Of a DNA stretch of 64,000 nucleotides, positions 14,601 through 25,717 are shown in pieces. The stretch covers positions 113,462,152 to 113,526,151 of the forward strand of contig JAKSZU010000004.1 in assembly GCA_026018925.1 (NCBI GenBank), written 5' to 3'. Source of the DNA: Tupaia tana. Lineage: Eukaryota > Chordata > Mammalia > Scandentia > Tupaiidae. Numbering within the stretch: the first letter of the stretch is position 1; every line of letters begins with the position of its first letter. Below the pieces are notes generated by a model that was given only the letters and a program-made list of their open reading frames with translations, was not told where the DNA came from and did no database searches. A program made the translations under genes and the position numbers.

Positions 14601-15950
14601 AGTTTTAGGGTTAGGGTTTAAGGATAGTGTTAGGGCAAGGGTTAGGGTTCAGGGATAGTGTTAGTGTTAGTGTTACTTTTTAAGGATAGTGCTAGGGTTA
14701 GGGTTTGAAAATGGTGTTTGGGTTAGGTTTAGTGTTTAGAGATAGTGTTAAGGTTATGGTTAGGCTTTAGGAATACAGATAGGGTTAGGCTTACTGTTTA
14801 GGGATAGTGCTAGGGTTATGTTTAGGTTTAAAGGATAGTGTTAGGGCTAGGGTTAGGCTTTAGGGATAGTGTTAGGGTTAGGGTTACGGTATAGGAATAG
14901 GTTTAGGATTAGGGTTACTGTTTAGGGATAGTGTTAGGGGTTAGGGTTAGAATTTAGGAATAGGGTTTGGGTTAGGGTTACAGTTTAGAGATAGTGCTAG
15001 GGTTAGGTTTAGGGTTTAGAAATAGTGTTAGGGTTAGTGTATAAGGATAGTGTTTGTGTGTTAGGGTTGCGTGATAGTGTTAGGTTTAGGGTTACTGTTT
15101 AAGGACAGTGCTAGGGTTAGGGTTAGGGTTTAAGAATAGTGTTAGGGTTAGGGTTAGGGTTTAAGGATAGTGTTAGGGTTAGGGTTAGGGTTGAGGGATA
15201 ATGTTAGGGTTAGGATTGAGGTATAGTGTTAGGGTTAGGGTTTATGGACAGTGTTAGGGTTAGGGTTTAAGGATAGTGTTCGGGTTAGGGTTGAGGGATA
15301 GTGGTAAGGTTATGGTTACAGTTTAGGGATTGTGTTAGTGTTACAGTTACTGTTTAGGGAAAGTACTAGGGTTAGGGTTAGAATTTACTGATAGTGTCAG
15401 TGTTAGCATTAGGGTTTAGGGAAAGTGTTAGACTTAGGGTTAGGGTTAGGATTTAGGGATAGTGTTAGGGTTAGGGTTAGGGTTTAGGGATAGTGTTAGG
15501 GTTAGGTTTAGGATTTAGGGATAGTGTTTGGGTTAGGGTTAGGGTTTAGGGATAGTGATAAGGGTAGGGTTTAAGGATAGTGTTAGGTTAACGATTAGGC
15601 TTGAGGGATAGTGTTAGGGTTAGGGTTAAGGCTTAGGATAGTGTTAGGGTTAGGGTTAGGGTTTAGGTCTAGTGTTAAGGTTAGGGTTAGGGTTTAGGAA
15701 TTGTGTTAGGGTTAGGTTTAGGGTTTAGTGATAGTGTTTGGGTTAGGTTTAGTGTTTAGGGATAGAGAAAAGGGTAGGGTTTAAGGATAGTGTTAGGTTA
15801 ACCAATAGGGTTGAGGGATAGTCTTATGGTTAGGGTTAAGTTTTAGGATAGTGTTAGTCTTAGGGTTTGGGTTTAGGGCTAGTGTTAGTGTTATGTTTAG
15901 GCTTTAGGAATAGGGTTAGGGTTTAGGTTACTGTTTAGGGGTAGTGCTAG
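11700..15950 (+). repeat. First copy of a duplicated segment inside the telomere-like block
   Basis: Distinctive phrases in this segment recur in the same order about 4.5-4.9 kb to the right. Matched landmarks are 11,770 with 16,669, 12,060 with 16,932, 13,990 with 18,579 and 15,394 with 19,890. The drop in offset from about 4.87 to 4.59 kb fits a deletion of about 0.3 kb in the second copy near 17,500. Boundaries are approximate because the background is itself repetitive. Confidence 0.65.
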
Positions 15951-16549
15951 GCTTTGGGTTAAGGTTTACGGCTAGTGTTAGGGTTAGGGTTACTGTTTAA
16001 GGATAGTACTTGGGTTAGGGTTTAAGGATAGTGTTATGGTTAGGGTTAGGGTTGAGGGATAGTGTTAGGGTTAGGGTTATGGTTTAGGGATTGTGTTAGG
16101 GTTACGGTTACTGTTTAGGAAAATTACTATGGTAAGGTAGAATTTAGGGATAGTGTCAGGGTTAGAGTTAGGGTTTAGGGAAAGTGTTAAGTTTAGGGTT
16201 AGGGTTACGGTTTAGGGATAGTGTTAGTGTAAGGGTTAGAGTTTATGAATAGTGCGAGGGTTAGGTTTAGGTTTTAGGTATAGTGTTAGTGTTAGGGTTT
16301 AAGGATAGTGTTAGGGTTAGGTTTAGGGTTGAGGGATAGTGTTATTGTTAGAGTTACTGTTTCAGGATAATGCTAGGGTTAGGGTTAGGGTTTAAGCATA
16401 GTGTTACGATTACGGTTAGTGTTAGGGTTTAAGGATAGTGTTAGGGTTAGGGTGAGGGTTGTGGGATAGTGTTAGGGTTAGGGTTGAAGGATAGTGTTAG
16501 TGTTAGGGTTTAGGGATAGTTTTAGGGTTAGTGTTTAAGGATAGTGTAA

Positions 16550-19500
16550 GGGTTAGGGTGAGGATTGAGGGATAGTGTAAGGGTTAGGGTGACCGTTTAG
16601 GGATTGTGTTAGGGTTATGGTTACTGTTTAGGGAGAGTACTAGGGTTAGGGTTAGAATTTGGGGATAGTGTCAGGGTTAGTATTAGGGTTTAGGGAAAGT
16701 GTTAGGGTAAGAATTAGGGTTAGGTTTAGGGTTAGGGTTAGGGTTTAGGGATACTGTTAGGGTTAGGGTTAGGGTTTACGGATAGTCTTAGGGTGAGGGT
16801 TTAAGGATAGTGTTAGGTTTAGGGTTAGGATTGAGGTATAGTTTTAGGGTTAGGGTTAAGGTTAAGGAGAGTGTTAGGGTTAGGGTTAGGGTTTAGGGCT
16901 CGTGTTAGGGTTATGGTTATGCTTTAGGAATAGGGTTAGTGTTAACGTTACTGTTTAGGGGTAGTGCTAGTCTTAGGGTTTAGTTTAGGGCTAGTGTTAG
17001 TGTTAGGCCTACTGTTTATGGATAGTGCTTAGGTTAGGGTTTAATGATAGTGTTTGGGTTAGGGTTTGTGTTAGGGTTTAGAGATTGTGTTAGGATTATG
17101 TTTAGCATTTAGAGATAGGGTTAGGGTTAGTGTTACTGCTTATGGATAGTGCTAGGTTTAGGGTTAAGGTTTAGGCTAGTGTTAGGGTTAGTGTAACTGT
17201 TTCAAAATAGTGCTAGGGTTACAGTTAGGGTTTAGATATAGTGTTAGGGTTAGGATTAGGGTTGAGGGATAGTGTTAGGGTTAGGGTTACAGTTTAAGGA
17301 TAGTGCTAAGAATAGGGTTAGGTTTTAAGTATAGTTTTAGGGTTAGGGTTTGGGTTAGGGTTTAATTATAGTGTTTGGATTAGATTAAGGGTTGAGGGAT
17401 AGTGTTAGGGTTAGTGTTGAGGGATATTATTAGGGTTAGTGTTTAGGGATAATGTCAGGGTTAGGGTTTAAGCATAGTTTTAGGGTTAGGGTTAGGGTTG
17501 ACAGATAGTGTTAGGGTTAGGGTAAGGGTTTCGGGATAGTGTGAGGGTTAGGTTTAGTTTTCAGGGATAGTGTTAGGCTTTGGGTTTAAAGATAGTGTTA
17601 GGTTCAGGGTTAGGGTTGAGGGATAGTATTAGGGTTAGGGTTACTGTTTAAGGATATTGCTAGAGTTAGGGCTAGGGTTAAAGGATAGTGTTAGGTTTAG
17701 GATTAGGATTAGGGTTTAGGGATAGTGTTAGGGTGAGTGTTCAAGGATAGTGTTAGAGTTAGGTTTAGGGTTGAGGGATAGTTTTATGTTTAGGGTCAGT
17801 GTTATTGTTTAGGGATAGTGTTAGGGTTAGGGTTAGGATTTAGGAATAGGGTTAGGGTTAGGGGTACAGTTTAGGGATAGTGCTAGGCTTAGATTTATTG
17901 TTTAGTGCTAGTGTTAGGGCTAGGGTTACTGTTTAAGGACAGTGCTAGGATAGGTTTTAAGGATAGTGTTTGGGTTAGGGTTAGGGTTTAGAGATAGTGT
18001 TAGAGTCATGGTTAGGCTTTAGGAATAGGGTTAGGGTTGGGGTTTAGGGTTAGTGTTAGGATTAGGGTTACTGTTTAAGGATAGTGCTAGGTTTAGGGTT
18101 ATGGTTTAAGGATAGTGTTTGGGTTAGGGTTAGGGTTCTTGTTTAGGGATACTGTTAGGGTTAGTGTTAGTGTTTAGGAATAAGGTTAGGGTTAGGGTAA
18201 CTAGTGTTTAGGAATAGTGCTAGGGTTAGTGTTAGGGCTTAGGGCTAGTGTTAGGGTTAGTGTTACAGTTTAGTTATAATGCTTGGGTTAGGGTTAGGGT
18301 TTAGAAATAGTGTTAGGATTTAAGGATAGTGTTAGGGTTAGGGTTAGAGATGAGGGATAGTTTTAGGTTAGGGTTACTGTTAAATGATAGTGCTATGGTT
18401 AGGGTGTTTAAGCCTAGTGTTAGGGTTAGGGTTATGGTTAGGGTTTAAGGATAGTGTTAGGGTTAGGGCTAGGGCTGAGGGATAGTGTTAGGATTAGGGT
18501 TACGATTTAGGGATTGTGTTAGGGTTACGATTACTGTTTAGGAAAAGTACTAGTGTTAGGGTTAGAATTTAGGTATAGTGTCAGGTTTAGCGTTAGGTTT
18601 TAGGGAATGTGTTAAGGTTATTGTTAGGGTTACGGTTTAGGGATAATTTTAGGGTTACGGTTAGGGATTAGGAATAGTGTTAGGGTTAGGTTGAGGGTTT
18701 AAGGATAGTGTTAGGGTTAGGTTTTAAGGATAGTGTTAGGTTTAGGGTTAGGGTTTAGTGATAGTGTTAGGGTTAGGGTTCAAGGATAGTGTTAGAGTTA
18801 GATTTAGGGTTGAGGGATAGTTTTGTGTTAGGGTTAGGGTTCAAGGATAGTGTTAGAGTTAGGTTTAGGTTGAGGGATAATTTTGGGTTCGGGTTAGTGT
18901 TATTGTTTAGGGATAGTGTTAGGGTTAGGCTTAGGGTTAGGATTTAGGTATAGGGTTAGGTTTAGGGTTACAGTTTAGGGATAGTGCTAGGCTTAGATTT
19001 AGGGTTTAAGGCTAGTGTTAGGATTAGGGTTACTGTTTACAGATAGTCCTAGGAATAGGATTAAAGGATTTTGTTAGGGTTAGGTATAGGGTTAAGGTTT
19101 ACGGATAGCTTTAGGGTTATTCTTAGGCTTTAGGAATAGGGTTAGGGTTAGGGTTACTGTTTAGGGATAGTGCTAGGGTTAGGGTTAGGTTTTAGTGCTA
19201 GTGTTAGGGTTAGGGTTACTGTTTAAGGATAGAGCTACGGTTAGGTATATGATTTAGAAATAGTTTTAGGGTTAGGGTTTAAGGATAGTGTTAGGGTAAG
19301 GGTTAGGGTTGGGGGATAGTGTTAGTGTTAGCATTACTTTTTAAGGATAGTGCTAGGTTTAGGGTAATAAATAGTGTTTGGGTTAGGGTTAGTGTTTAGA
19401 GATAGTGTTAAGGTTATGTTTAGGCTTTCGGAATACAGTTAGGGTTAGGGTTACTGTTTAGGGATAGTGCTAGGGTTAGTGTTAGTGTTTAGGATTAGTG

Positions 19501-20330
19501 TTAGGGTTAGGGTTACTGTTAAGTATAGTGCTAGGATTAGATTTAGGGTTTAAGGATAGTGTTAGGGTTAGGGTTAGGGTTAGGGTTTAGGGATAGTGTT
19601 AGTGTTAGGGTTAGCGTTTAGGAATAGGTTTAGGATTAGGGTTACTGTTTAGGGATAGTGTTAGGGGTTAGGGTTTAGGAATAGAGTTTTGGTTAGGGTT
19701 ACAATTTAGGGATAATGCTAGGGTTAGGGTTAGGGTTTAGAAATAGTGTTAGGGTTAGGGTTTAAGGATAGTGTACGGGTTAGGGTTGAGAGATAGTGTT
19801 TAGGTTATGGTTACGGTTTAGGGATTGTGTTAGGGTTACAGTTACTGTTTAGGGAAAGTTCTTGGCTTAGGGTTAGAATTTACTGATAGTGTCAGGGTTA
19901 GCGTTAGGGTTTACGGAAAGTGTAAGAGGTAGCGTTAGGGTTAGGGTTTAGGGATAGTGTTAGGGTTAGGGTTTAGGGATAGTTTTAGGGTTAGGTTTAG
20001 GGTTTAGGGATAGTGTTTGGGTTAGAGTTTTGGTTTAGGGATAGTGATAAGAGTAGGGTTTAAGGATAGTGTTAGGTTAATGGTGAGGGTTGAAAGATAG
20101 TGTTAGGGTTAAGGTTAAGGTTTAGGTTAGTGTTAGGGTTAGGGCTAGGGTTTAGGGATAATGTTTGGTTTATGCTTAGGGTTTAGGGATAGTGAAAAGG
20201 GTAGTGTTTAAGGATAGTGTTAGGTTAACCGTTAGGGATGAGGGATAGTGTTAGGGTTAGGGTTAAGGTTTAGGATAATGTTAGTGTTAGGGTTAGCATT
20301 TAGGGATAGTGTTTGGGTTATGGTTAGGCT
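16550..20330 (+). repeat. Second copy of the duplicated telomere-like segment
   Basis: This is the partner of 11,700-15,950, with the same order of rare variant phrases, for example ATTTAGGGATAGTGTCAGGG-type anchors and TTACTGTTTACAGATAGT near 14,375 and 19,033. A further partial copy appears near 15,900-16,330, so the block seems to have grown by repeated unequal exchange. Boundaries are approximate. Confidence 0.6.
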
Positions 20331-20405
20331 TTAGGAATAGGGTTAGGGTTACGTTAGGGTTAGGGTTATTGTGTAGGCGTAGTGCTAGGCTTAGGGTTAA
20401 GGTTT

Positions 20406-20925
20406 AGGGCTAGATTTAGGGTTACAGTTAGGGTTTAGTTATACTGTTAGGGTTAGGGTTATTGTTTAGGAATGGGGTTAGGGTTAGTGTTGAGGGATAG
20501 CCTTAAGTTTAGGTTTAGGGTTAGGGTTTAGGGATGGGGTTAGGGATAGGGTTATGGTTAGGGTTATGGTCATGGTTAGTGTTAGTGTTATGGCTAGAGT
20601 ATATAGATTGGGTTAGGGTTAGTGTTAGTCTTTGATGTTAGGGTTAGTGTTAGGGTTCAGGGATAGGTTTAGGGATAGGGTTAGTGTTTAGGGATAGGTT
20701 TAGGTTTACTATCAAGTTTAGGGTTAGGGAAAGGGTTAGGGTTAGGGTTAAGGTCTGCCTAGGGGTCTTGGTGATTTCTGGACGGGGGGACTGGATGGTA
20801 GTCGGTGGAGGCTGTGTCCTCTTGGTTACCAGGTGCCTTCAGATGTACCAGAGTTCTGGCTACTGCAGCCAAATGCGCAGTCTCTGGAGAGATGAAAGGA
20901 AGAATCGCAGGTAGATTTTCAACCC
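20406..20925 (+). repeat. Telomere-repeat/unique junction module, copy 1
   Basis: The last 350 bp of telomere-like repeat and the following 175 bp of non-telomeric DNA (20,751-20,925, containing GGTTACCAGGTGCCTTC) are repeated at 23,970-24,490 with scattered substitutions. The offset at AGGTCTGCCT is 20,751 versus 24,316, that is 3,565 bp. The 76-codon open frame across it is only a by-product of repeat sequence. Confidence 0.85.
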
Positions 20926-23076
20926 AATGATATGCATGTCAAAAAATGGTGCACGTGTCAAAAATGACTAAACATGTCAGAATTGAACCACGTGTCAGAA
21001 ACGACACGCGTGGAAGAAATGACATACATGTCAGATATGGCACACCTGCTAGAAATTACACACGAGTCAGAAATGACACACGTCAAAAACGACAAAAGAT
21101 TTGAAATTGACACACGTGTAAGAAATGTCATGAAATAATGACACTTGTCAGAAATGACATGCGATTCAGAAATCCACACGTGTGAAAAATGACACGCATG
21201 TCTAAATTGACACACGTGTAAGAAATCACACGAAAAAAGACACGTGTCAAAAATGACATGCGAGTCACTAATGGCGAACGTGTCAAAAATGACATGTGTG
21301 TCGAAAATCACACACGTGTCAGAAATGACATGAAAAATGACACGTGTTAGATATGACACGTGTCAAAAATGATGTCAAAAATGATACACGTGTCGGAAAT
21401 GACATGCCTGTCGAAATTGACATACGTGTCAGAAATGATACAATTGTCAGAATTGACTCACGTGTCAGAATTTACACACGTGTCAAAATGGACACAACTG
21501 ACAGAAATGAAACACGTGTCAAAAATAACACAGGTTTCAGAAATGACATGAATGTCCAAATGGCCACACGTGTTAGAAATGACATGAAAAATGACACGTG
21601 TCAGAAATGACATGCGAGTCAAAATGGCACACGTACCAAAAATTACATGCATGTCGAAATCGACACACTTGTCAGAAATGACATGAAAAATGAAATGTGA
21701 CAGAAATGACATGCGAGTCAAAAATGGCACACTGGTCAAAAATGACATGCATGTAGAAACTGACACATGTATCAGAAAAGACATGAAAAATAACACCTGT
21801 CAGAAATGACATGCCAGTCAAAAACGACACACGAGTCAAAAATGACATGCCTGTCGAAATTGACAAAAGTGTCAGAAATGACATGAAATATGACACGTGT
21901 CAGAAATGACATGCGTGTCAAAAATAGCCCACGCGTCAAAATGATATGCATGTTGAAATTGACAAACGTGTCACAAATGACATGAAAAATGACACGTGTC
22001 AGAAATGACATGCCAGTAAAAAATGGCACACGAGTCAAAAATGACATGCCTGTCGAAATTGACACATGTGTCAGAAATGACATGAAAAATGACTCGTGTC
22101 AGAAATGACATGTGATTCAGAAACGAAACACTTGTCATGAATGACATGCATGTCGAAATTGACACACGCGTCAGAAATGCCATATAAAATGACTCAAGTC
22201 AGAAATGACATGCGAGTCAAAAATGGTACACAGGTCAAAAATGACATGCATGTAGAAACTGACACATGTATCAGAAAAGACATGAAAAATGACACCTGTC
22301 AGAAATGACATGCGAGTCAAAATGGCACACGGGTCAAAAATGACACACGTGTCGGAAATGACATGCGTGTTGAAATTGACATACATGTCAGAAATGACAT
22401 CATTGTCAGAATTGACACACGTGTCAAAATTGACACACATGTCAGAATTGACACGTTTCAGAAATGACACACATATCAAAAATGGCACACGTGTCAAAAA
22501 TGACATGCATGTGGAAATTGAAAAATGTGTCAGAAATTACATGAAAAATGACACGTGTCAGACTGACATGTGTGTCAAAACTGGCACCCGGATCAAAAAT
22601 GACACACGTTTTATAAATGACACAGGTGTCCTAAATGTCATGCTTGTGAAAAATAACACACGTGTCAGAAATGACATAGTGTCAGAATTGACGCACGTGT
22701 CCAAAATGGCACAAGTGTCCGAATTGAGATACGTGTCCTAAATGACACACGTCCAAACTGAGAGACGTGTCGAAAATGACACACGTGTCCAAAGTGACAC
22801 ACGTGTCCCAACTGACACATGTGTCGAAAATGACACAAGTATCGGAATTGACACACGTGTTAGAAATGACATGAATGTCAAAAAGAACATACATATCAGA
22901 AATGACATAAGTGTCAAAAATGACACGTAGTTCGAAATTAACACACGTGTCAAAAATAACACACGTGCCAGCAATGACACATGTGTCAGAACTCACACAC
23001 GTGCCAGATATGCATGCAAAAGTGACACGTGTCAGAAGTGACATATGTGTCAAAAATGGTACATGTGTCAAAAATA
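20926..23076 (+). repeat. CACGTG-palindrome satellite, array 1
   Basis: A tandem array of roughly 18-bp units whose typical form is ACACGTGTCAGAAATGAC. Many units contain the exact palindrome TGACACGTGTCA, and by eye about thirty E-box CACGTG cores fall in the array. Between about 21,650 and 22,250 the units form a 100-bp higher-order repeat, with the landmark ATGTCGAAAT-type phrase at 21,651, 21,751, 21,851, 21,950, 22,050, 22,150 and 22,250. From about 22,680 the units switch to a GTGTCC-containing variant with a more even spacing. The long open frames on both strands reflect repeat composition, not genes. Confidence 0.93.
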
Positions 23077-23533
23077 CCTTTGTTGAAGCTGCAAGTTGAC
23101 TTTTGGGCCTAAGAGTGCATTACCCTTTCCAAGCAAACCAAGCGCAATGCAGCCCTCTGCCAAAGAAAGGCTAGGAAGTAACCAATGCAAAGCTACTTGT
23201 ACCGCTTACTTAACTTTAGAAGTGGAACAACTTGTGATGTTCCGTTTTGCTCTACATGAAGGTTTGGTTTTGGAAGCAGTTTGACAGAGTTTTTCAATGG
23301 AGGTTTTGAAATGCAGCTTACTTTTGGGAGATAAGCTTGTGGTTTTTCAGCCAAAAACTGCACTTTTTGTTGGAATATCAGAAAGATTTTTGGCAAAAAG
23401 ACTCCACTCATGGGGCTGCTTGTCATACCTAAAGATCTTTGTGGTAGCTGCAAGTTGTGTTTGGGGACTAAGAATGCACTACACATTCCAAGCAAACAAA
23501 GTGTAAAGCAGGCCTCTTCCAATGAAATGCTAA
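23077..23533 (+). repeat. Non-telomeric spacer with a partial 359-bp tandem repeat
   Basis: This separates satellite array 1 from the second telomere-like block. About 105 bp at its left end (from 23,079, around AGCTGCAAGTTG at 23,088) recurs near its right end (23,438-23,540), an offset of 359 bp. The spacer therefore looks like about 1.3 units of a 359-bp satellite. The 60-110 codon frames here have no recognisable similarity. Confidence 0.7.
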
Positions 23534-24318
23534 GATCTTTGTGGGAGGGTTAGGGGTAGGGTTAGGCTTTATGGATAGGGTTAGGGTTAGGGTTAGGGTT
23601 GAGGGACAGGGTGAGGGTTTGGGTGAGGGTTTAGGGATAGGGTGAGTGTTAGGGTTAGGAGTTGGGGTTAGGGTTAGGGTTGAGGTATAGATTTAAGTGT
23701 AGGGTGAGGGTTAGAGTTTAGGGATAGTGTACGGTTAGGGTTCAGGGATAGGGTTAGTGTTAGGCTAGTTTTTAGGGTTGGGTTAGGTTTAGGTTTAGGG
23801 TTAGGGTTTAGGAATAGGGTTAGGGTTAGTTTTAAGGTTCAGGGATAGGGTTAGTGTTTAGGGAAAGAGTTAAGGTCAGGGTTATGGTTTAGGGATAGGG
23901 TTAGGGTTATGGTTAGCGTCAGGATTAGGTTTGAGGATAGTGTTCAGGTTATGGCTAGGGTTTAGAGATAGGGTTAGGGTTACAGTTAGGGTTTAGTTAT
24001 ACTGTTAGGGTTAGGGTTTTGGTTTAGGAATGGGGTTAGGGTCAGGGTTGGTGTTGAGGGATAGCCTTAGGTTTAGGTTTAGGGTTAGGGTTTAGGGATA
24101 GGGTTAGGGATAGGGTTACGGTTAGGGTTATGGTCATGGTTAATGTTAGTGTTATGGCTAGGGTATAGAGATTGGGTTAGAGTTAGGGTTAGGCTTTGAT
24201 GTTAGGGTTAGTGTTAGGGTTCAGGGATAGGTTTAGGGATAGGGTTAGTGTTTAGGGATAGGTTTAGGTTAAGTTTCAGGTTTAGGGTTTAGGGAAAGGG
24301 TTAGGGTTAGGGTTAAGG
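23534..24318 (+). repeat. Second telomere-like block
   Basis: About 0.8 kb of degenerate TTAGGG-type repeat in the same + strand orientation as the first block. Its right half (from about 23,970) is a copy of 20,406-20,750. It supports a tandem duplication of the whole junction region rather than an independent array. Confidence 0.9.
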
Positions 24319-24490
24319 TCTGCCTAGGGGTCTGGGTGAATCCTTGACAGGGGGTCTGAATGAGAGTCAGTGAAGGCTGTGTCCCCTTGGTTACCAGGTG
24401 CCTTCACATGTACCAGAGTTCTGCCTAGGGCAGCCAAATGCACAGTCTCTAGAGAGATGAAAGGGATGAATCGCAAGTAGATTTTCAACC
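24316..24490 (+). repeat. Junction module, copy 2 (non-telomeric part)
   Basis: This is the counterpart of 20,751-20,925, sharing GGTTACCAGGTGCCTTC, the GCAGCCAAATGC phrase and the GTAGATTTTCAACCCAATGA boundary with the satellite. There are scattered differences including small indels. No gene is supported. Confidence 0.85.
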
Positions 24491-25292
24491 CAATGACATG
24501 CGTGTCAAAAAATGGTGCACGTGTCAAAAATGACTAAATGTGTCAGAAATTACATGCCTGTGAAAATTGTCCTTCGTGTCAGAATTGACACACGTGTCGG
24601 AAACGACACACGTGGAAGAAATGACATATGTGTCAGATATGGCACACCTGCTAGAAATTACACACGTGTCAGAAATGACACACGTCAGAAATGACATGCA
24701 CTTTGAAATTGACACACGTGTAAGAAATGTCTTGAAATAATGACACTAGTTAGAAATGACATGTGAGTCAAAAATGGCACACGTGTCAAAAATGACATCC
24801 ATGTCGAAATTGACACACGTGTCACAAATGACATGAAAAATGACACGAATCAGCAATGACATGCGAGTCCAAAATGGCACACATGTCAAAAATGACATGC
24901 ATGTCGACATAGACACACGTGTCAGAAATGACATGAAAAATGACATTTGACCGAAATGACATTCGAGTCAAAAATTGAACACGTGTCAAAAATGACATGC
25001 ATGTCGAAATTGATACACATGTCAGAAATCACATGAAAAATGACCTGTGTCAAAAATGACATGCGAGTCAAAAATTGCACACGTGTCAAGAAAAAGATGC
25101 ATGTTGAAATTGACACACGTGTCAGAAATGATTTAAAAATGACACGTGACACAAATGACATGCGAGTGAAAAATGGCACACGTGTCAAAAATGACATGCC
25201 TGTCGAAATTGACTCACGTGTCAGAAATGACATGAAAATTGACACTTGTCAGAAATGACATGCGAGTCAAAAATGGCACATGCATCAAAAAG
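24491..25292 (+). repeat. CACGTG-palindrome satellite, array 2
   Basis: Same 18-bp family and 100-bp higher-order pattern as array 1, but only about 0.8 kb long. It begins after the same GTAGATTTTCAACCC boundary and ends at the AGAGAGAGAATAAG transition into ordinary intergenic DNA. Confidence 0.92.
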
Positions 25293-25600
25293 AGAGAGAA
25301 TAAGTGTGCTCTCAACAGAGTTTTGACACTGCAGTCCACCCCAGTGGTTAGTCAACCTTGCATCATGTATGCTCCCAGATTACTTAGATGGTCTCCAGAT
25401 CTGAGCCAGGAATCTTTGTATGTGAGATTGCCTCATAGAGCATTGCACCTTCCTGCTGTGCCAGCATCAGTTCCCTCCTACATTTTTATTTTCAACCAGT
25501 TTGTGTCTTTATGTTTATACTACCTTTCTTATAAATTATACTTAGTTGGGTCTTTTTATAAGAATTATTTTATTTAACTTTATTTATTCAATTGTTTTTA
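25293..25600. other. Intergenic DNA, nothing identified
   Basis: Ordinary AT-rich sequence following the satellite. The 112-codon open frame starting in the satellite runs into it without any family resemblance, so I treat it as chance. Confidence 0.6.
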
Positions 25601-25717
25601 ATTTAACCAGAGAGAGACAGAGAGAGAGAGAAAGCAAGCTGCCAGGTCCAGGACCCGAACCGCAGTCAGCCATGTGGGAATCCAGCACCCTTAACCACCT
25701 CGCCACCTGCCGGCCCA
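25601..25717 (-). mobile_element. tRNA-derived SINE, truncated, reverse orientation
   Basis: Read on the minus strand it starts GGGCCGGCAGGTGGCGAGG and carries the B-box-like GGTTCGGGTCCTGGACC, then a CT-rich segment. It ends early against an AT-rich stretch, so only the head is present. This copy has the GGCCGGC head, unlike the GGGACCAGC head of most others. Confidence 0.8.

Larger units (their letters stand above)
1..20750 (+). repeat. 20.7-kb degenerate telomere-like (TTAGGG-variant) block
   Basis: The whole stretch is built from TTAGGG-like hexamers on the + strand with no unique sequence. Runs of TTAGGGTTAGGG alternate with a recurrent variant unit, roughly TTAGGGATAGTG, and with TTTAAGGATAGTG and TTACTGTTTAAGG. 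The mixture is too diverged for a functional telomere cap, so it reads as subtelomeric or interstitial telomere-derived repeat. The G-rich strand runs 5' to 3' towards the non-repetitive DNA on the right, the opposite of a terminal array at a left chromosome end. Kilobase-scale internal duplications are described in separate entries. No coding region is credible here. Confidence 0.93.

Noticed and set aside
20958-23071. Several open frames of 60-150 codons on both strands in the satellite
   Set aside because: They encode repetitive MSFLTRVSIST- and VRNDTRVKND-like strings that follow from the 18-bp unit, overlap on opposite strands and have no domain.
1-25292. CRISPR-like array of palindromic repeats
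   Set aside because: Unit length, lack of unique spacers and the mammalian context make this a satellite, not CRISPR.
24324-25577. Open frames of 60-112 codons around satellite array 2
   Set aside because: Same repeat artefact; the 112-codon frame runs from satellite into unrelated DNA.
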